64,000 nt of DNA from Argopecten irradians (lineage: Eukaryota; Mollusca; Bivalvia; Pectinida; Pectinidae). The notes under the pieces were generated by a model. The model was not told where the DNA came from. It ran no database searches and was given only the letters and a program-made list of their open reading frames with translations. The position numbers and the translations under genes are program-made. Location: contig NC_091137.1 in the NCBI RefSeq assembly GCF_041381155.1, positions 26,953,351 to 27,017,350 on the forward strand. Reading direction: 5' to 3'. This document shows, in pieces, positions 59,639-64,000 of the stretch (within the stretch, counting starts at the first letter, position 1; every line of letters starts with the position of its first letter).

Positions 59639-59772
59639 TTGCCTCAGATTATGTTGAATGCTGAGAATAACAGATTGTTGAGACCCATTGATGACCTTTT
59701 CAGGAATGCTTTCCCTAACAAAAGAGTTTCTTATTCATACTGGACCCATTTTTCTGCAATTTCAATGATAAC
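59639..59772 (+). CDS. possible exon, uncertain
   Basis: After an acceptor-like TTGCCTCAG, a phase-0 frame reads IMLNAENNRLLRPIDDLF and SYSYWTHFSAISMITK to a donor-like AAAAG|GTAC. Phase would fit exon 3 of the betaglycan-like gene, but I cannot match it to the next betaglycan block with confidence. Confidence 0.2.
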
Positions 59773-59819
59773 AAAAGTACAAAAAAGAATTTTCTATGCA
59801 GTCTTTCAGTATGTTTTTC

Positions 59820-62800
59820 ATGTGTTTTGCACTGACTTCCTGTTTATGTTCCATGTGATGTATTTTGCACTTCCTATTTATAGTTTCCAAGTGATGTGTT
59901 TTGCACTGAGTTTTGTTTTGTTTTATGTGATATGTTTTTTGCTTTTTCTGTTAATAGTTTCCATGTGATGTGTTTTGCATTTCCTGTTTATAGTTTCCAC
60001 GTGATGTGTTTTGCACTTCCTGTTTATAGTTTCCATGTGATGTGTTTTGCACTTCCTGTTTATAGTTTCCATGTGATGTGTTTTGCACTGACTTCTGTTT
60101 TGTTTCCATGTGATGTGTTTTGCACTGACTTCTGTTTTGTTTCCATGTGATGTGTTTTGTACTGACTTCCTGTTTAGTTTCCATATGACATTTTTTGCAC
60201 TGACTTCTTTTTTATTTCACATGTGATGTGTTTTGCACTGACTTCCTGTTTAGTTTCCATGTGATGTGTTTTGCTCTAACTTCCTGTTTAGTTTCCATGT
60301 GATGTGTTTTGTACTGACTTCCTGTTTAGTTTCCATGTGATGTGTTTTGCTCTAACTTCCTGTTTAGTTTCCATGTGATGTGTTTTGCACTGACTTCCTG
60401 TTTAGTTTCCATGTGATGTGTTTTGCTCTAACTTCCTGTTTAGTTTCCATGTGATGTGTTTTGCTCTAACTTCCTGTTTAGTTTCCATGTGATGTGTTTT
60501 GCTCTAACTTCCTGTTTAGTTTCCATGTGATGTGTTTTGCTCTAACTTCCTGTTTAGTTTCCATGTGATGTGTTTTGCACTGACTTCCTGTTTAGTTTCC
60601 ATGTGATGTGTTTTGCACTGACTTCTGTTTTGTTTCCATGTGATGTGTTTTGCTCTAACTTCCTGTTTTGTTTCCATGTGATGTGTTTTGCTCTAACTTC
60701 CTGTTTAGTTTCCATGTGATGTGTTTTGTACTGACTTCCTGTTTAGTTTCCATGTGATGTGTTTTGCACTGACTTCTGTTTTGTTTCCATGTGATGTGTT
60801 TTACACTGACTTCCTGTTTAGTTTCCATGTGATGTGTTTTGCTCTACCTTCCTGTTTAGTTTCCATGTGATGTGTTTTGCACTGACTTCCTGTTTAGTTT
60901 CCATGTGATGTGTTTTGCACTGACTTCCTGTTTAGTTTCCATGTGATGTGTTTTGCTCTACCTTCCTGTTTAGTTTCCATGTGATGTGTTTTGTACTGAC
61001 TTCCTGTTTAGTTTCCATGTGATGTGTTTTGCACTGACTTCCTGTTTAGTTTCCATGTGATGTGTTTTGCACTGACTTCCTGTTTAGTTTCCATGTGATG
61101 TGTTTTGCACTGACTTCCTGTTTAGTTTCCATGTGATGTGTTTTGCACTGACTTCCTGTTTAGTTTCCATGTGATGTGTTTTGCTCTAACTTCCTGTTTA
61201 GTTTCCATGTGATGTGTTTTGCTCTGACTTCCTGTTTAGTTTCCATGTGATGTGTTTTGCTCTACCTTCCTGTTTAGTTTCCATGTGATGTGTTTTGCAC
61301 TGACTTCCTGTTTAGTTTCCATGTGATGTGTTTTGCTCTACCTTCCTGTTTAGTTTCCATGTGATGTGTTTTGCACTGACTTCCTGTTTAGTTTCCATGT
61401 GATGTGTTTTGTACTGACTTCCTGTTTAGTTTCCATGTGATGTGTTTTGCTCTACCTTCCTGTTTATAGTTTCCATGTGATGTGTTTTGCACTTCCTGTT
61501 TATAGTTTCCATGTGATGTGTTTTGCACTGACTTCCTGTTTAGTTTCCATGTGATGTGTTTTGCTCTAACTTCCTGTTTAGTTTCCATGTGATGTGTTTT
61601 GCACTGACTTCCTGTTTAGTTTCCATGTGATGTGTTTTGCTCTAACTTCCTGTTTAGTTTCCATGTGATGTGTTTTGCTCTAACTTCCTGTTTAGTTTCC
61701 ATGTGATGTATTTTGCACTGACTTCCTGTTTAGTTTCCATGTGATGTGTTTTGCACTGACTTCTGTTTTGTTTCCATGTGATGTGTTTTGCTCTAACTTC
61801 CTGTTTTGTTTCCATGTGATGTGTTTTGCTCTAACTTCCTGTTTAGTTTCCATGTGATGTGTTTTGTACTGACTTCCTGTTTAGTTTCCATGTGATGTGT
61901 TTTGCACTGACTTCCTGTTTAGTTTCCATGTGATGTGTTTTGTACTGACTTCCTGTTTAGTTTCCATGTGATGTGTTTTGCTCTACCTTCCTGTTTAGTT
62001 TCCATGTGATGTGTTTTGCACTGACTTCCTGTTTAGTTTCCATGTGATGTGTTTTGCACTGACTTCCTGTTTAGTTTCCATGTGATGTGTTTTGCTCTAC
62101 CTTCCTGTTTAGTTTCCATGTGATGTGTTTTGTACTGACTTCCTGTTTAGTTTCCATGTGATGTGTTTTGCACTGACTTCTGTTTAGTTTCCATGTGATG
62201 TGTTTTGCACTGACTTCCTGTTTAGTTTCCATGTGATGTGTTTTGTACTGACTTCCTGTTTAGTTTCCATGTGATGTGTTTTGCTCTAACTTCCTGTTTA
62301 GTTTCCATGTGATGTGTTTTGCACTGACTTCCTGTTTAGTTTCCATGTGATGTGTTTTGTACTGACTTCCTGTTTAGTTTCCATGTGATGTGTTTTGCTC
62401 TGACTTCCTGTTTAGTTTCCATGTGATGTGTTTTGCACTGACTTCCTGTTTAGTTTCCATGTGATGTGTTTTGTACTGACTTCCTGTTTAGTTTCCATGT
62501 GATGTATTTTGCACTGACTTCCTGTTTAGTTTCCATGTGATGTGTTTTGCACTGACTTCCTGTTTAGTTTCCATGTGATGTGTTTTGCTCTACCTTCCTG
62601 TTTAGTTTCCATGTGATGTGTTTTGTACTGACTTCCTGTTTAGTTTCCATGTGATGTGTTTTGTACTGACTTCCTGTTTAGTTTCCATGTGATGTGTTTT
62701 GCTCTAACTTCCTGTTTAGTTTCCATGTGATGTGTTTTGTACTGACTTCCTGTTTAGTTTCCATGTGATGTGTTTTGCTCTACCTTTCTGTTTAGTTTCC

Positions 62801-63715
62801 ATGTGATGTGTTTTGCACTGACTTCCTGTTTAGTTTCCATGTGATGTGTTTTGTACTGACTTCCTGTTTAGTTTCCATGTGATGTGTTTTGCACTGACTT
62901 CCTGTTTAGTTTCCATGTGATGTGTTTTGCTCTACCTTCCTGTTTAGTTTCCATGTGATGTGTTTTGTACTGACTTCCTGTTTAGTTTCCATGTGATGTG
63001 TTTTGCTCTACTACTTTCTGTTTAGTTTCCATGTGATGTGTTTTGCACTGACTTCCTGTTTAGTTTCCATGTGATGTGTTTTGTACTGACTTCCTGTTTA
63101 GTTTCCATGTGATGTGTTTTGTACTGACTTCCTGTTTAGTTTCCATGTGATGTGTTTTGCACTGACTTCCTGTTTAGTTTCCATGTGATGTGTTTTTGCT
63201 CTACCTTTCTGTTTAGTTTCCATGTGATGTGTTTTGCTCTACCTTCTGTTTAGTTTCCATGTGATGTGTTTTGTACTGACTTCCTGTTTAGTTTCCATGT
63301 GATGTGTTTTGCTCTACCTTTCTGTTTAGTTTTCCATGTGATGTGTTTTGCTACTGACTTCCTGTTTAGTTTCCATGTGATGTGTTTTGTACTAACTTCC
63401 TGTTTAGTTTCCATGTGATGTGTTTTGCTCTAACTTCCTGTTTAGTTTCCATGTGATGTGTTTTGCTCTAACTTCCTGTTTAGTTTCCATGTGATGTGTT
63501 TTGCTCTAACTTCCTGTTTAGTTTCCATGTGATGTGTTTTGTACTGACTTCCTGTTTAGTTTCCATGTGATGTGTTTTGCTCTAACTTCCTGTTTGTTTA
63601 GTTTCCATGTGATGTGTTTTGTACTGACTTCCTGTTTAGTTTCCATGTGATGTGTTTTGCTCTAACTTCCTGTTTAGTTTCCATGTGATGTATTTTGCAC
63701 TGACTTCCTTTCCAT
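59820..63715. repeat. large minisatellite, 38-bp unit, about 100 copies
   Basis: Unit has TTTCCATGTGATGTGTTTTG followed by CACTGACTTCCTGTTTAG. Four common variants differ at the second half (CACTGAC, TACTGAC, CTCTAAC, CTCTACC). Copies before 60240 are more diverged than the centre. The order of variants partly repeats about 1.14 kb apart. Confidence 0.97.
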
Positions 63716-64000
63716 GTATGTGTTTTATGTTCCTGTTGACCTAACTTTGTTTGTGTTCTATGTCCTGTTGACAGCCAGGGTATCTATTTGTTTTTGTATG
63801 TGTTTCTATGATCTGTTGACAGCCAGGGTATCTATTTGTTGTGTTTGTGTTCTATTGTCCTGTTGACAGCCATGGGTATCTTTTTGTTTTTTTTGTTTTG
63901 TGTTCTATGTCCTGTTGACAGCCAGGGTATCTTTTTGTTTTGTTTGTGTTTTGTCCTGTTGACAGCAAGTGTATCTTTTTGTTTTTTTTGTGTTCTATGT
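63716..64000. repeat. minisatellite, about 47-bp unit, runs off the window
   Basis: TCCTGTTGACAGCCAGGGTA then TCTTTTTGTTTTG and GTGTTCTATG, five to six copies, starting directly where the 38-bp array ends. Confidence 0.85.

Noticed and set aside
59896..61588. ORFs within the 38-bp array
   Set aside because: Low-complexity repeat translation only.

Overview
This is eukaryotic nuclear DNA, AT-rich and intron-rich, most likely from a bivalve mollusc. The evidence is (a) spliced animal genes with GT-AG introns; (b) several copies of repeats of the type common in bivalve genomes, which start TTTTAGCTCACCT or TTTTAGGTCAYCTGA and end GGCCTCTTGTT; and (c) tRNA-derived SINEs. The species assignment is inference. 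No reverse transcriptase, integrase or transposase ORF is visible, so the mobile elements appear non-autonomous.

Four protein-coding genes can be reconstructed by joining ORFs at splice sites with matching phase. (1) Minus strand, 14457 to 346 and running off the left edge: a TTC28-like protein with N-terminal TPR repeats and a C-terminal CHAT domain, 17 exons. (2) Plus strand, 21076-22464: a torsin-family AAA+ ATPase, closest in layout to torsin-4A, in a single coding exon. (3) Minus strand, 28481 to 25981: a ubiquitin-conjugating enzyme (E2) of 163 residues in five exons, including 28-, 31- and 32-nt coding segments. (4) Plus strand, 33388 to at least 55307 and probably off the right edge: a betaglycan (TGFBR3)-like co-receptor. 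Its signal-peptide exon is followed by a 17.5-kb intron, and its second coding exon is present twice in tandem.

Layout: TTC28-like and torsin are head to head, torsin and E2 tail to tail, E2 and betaglycan head to head. The genes have no obvious shared pathway. A 50-codon ORF at 14948-15100 lies divergently to TTC28 and may be a small gene or first exon.

The rest is repeats: about a dozen minisatellite arrays with units of 25-93 bp, the largest being about 100 copies of a 38-bp unit at 59.8-63.7 kb; foldback or MITE-like elements; four long bivalve-type repeats, one carrying a nested insertion flanked by TTAA; and SINEs.

The most unusual signal is that three introns of the TTC28-like gene have their 5' splice site inside a tandem repeat, so the donor is copied. 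Exon 11 has six donors spaced exactly 50 bp apart. Exon 10 has three donors exactly 63 bp apart, which keeps the frame. Exon 6 has a 53-bp repeat with one intact extra donor-like copy. With the tandem exon duplication in betaglycan, minisatellite growth appears to be touching gene structure directly. Assembly artefact is the main alternative for the exon duplication.
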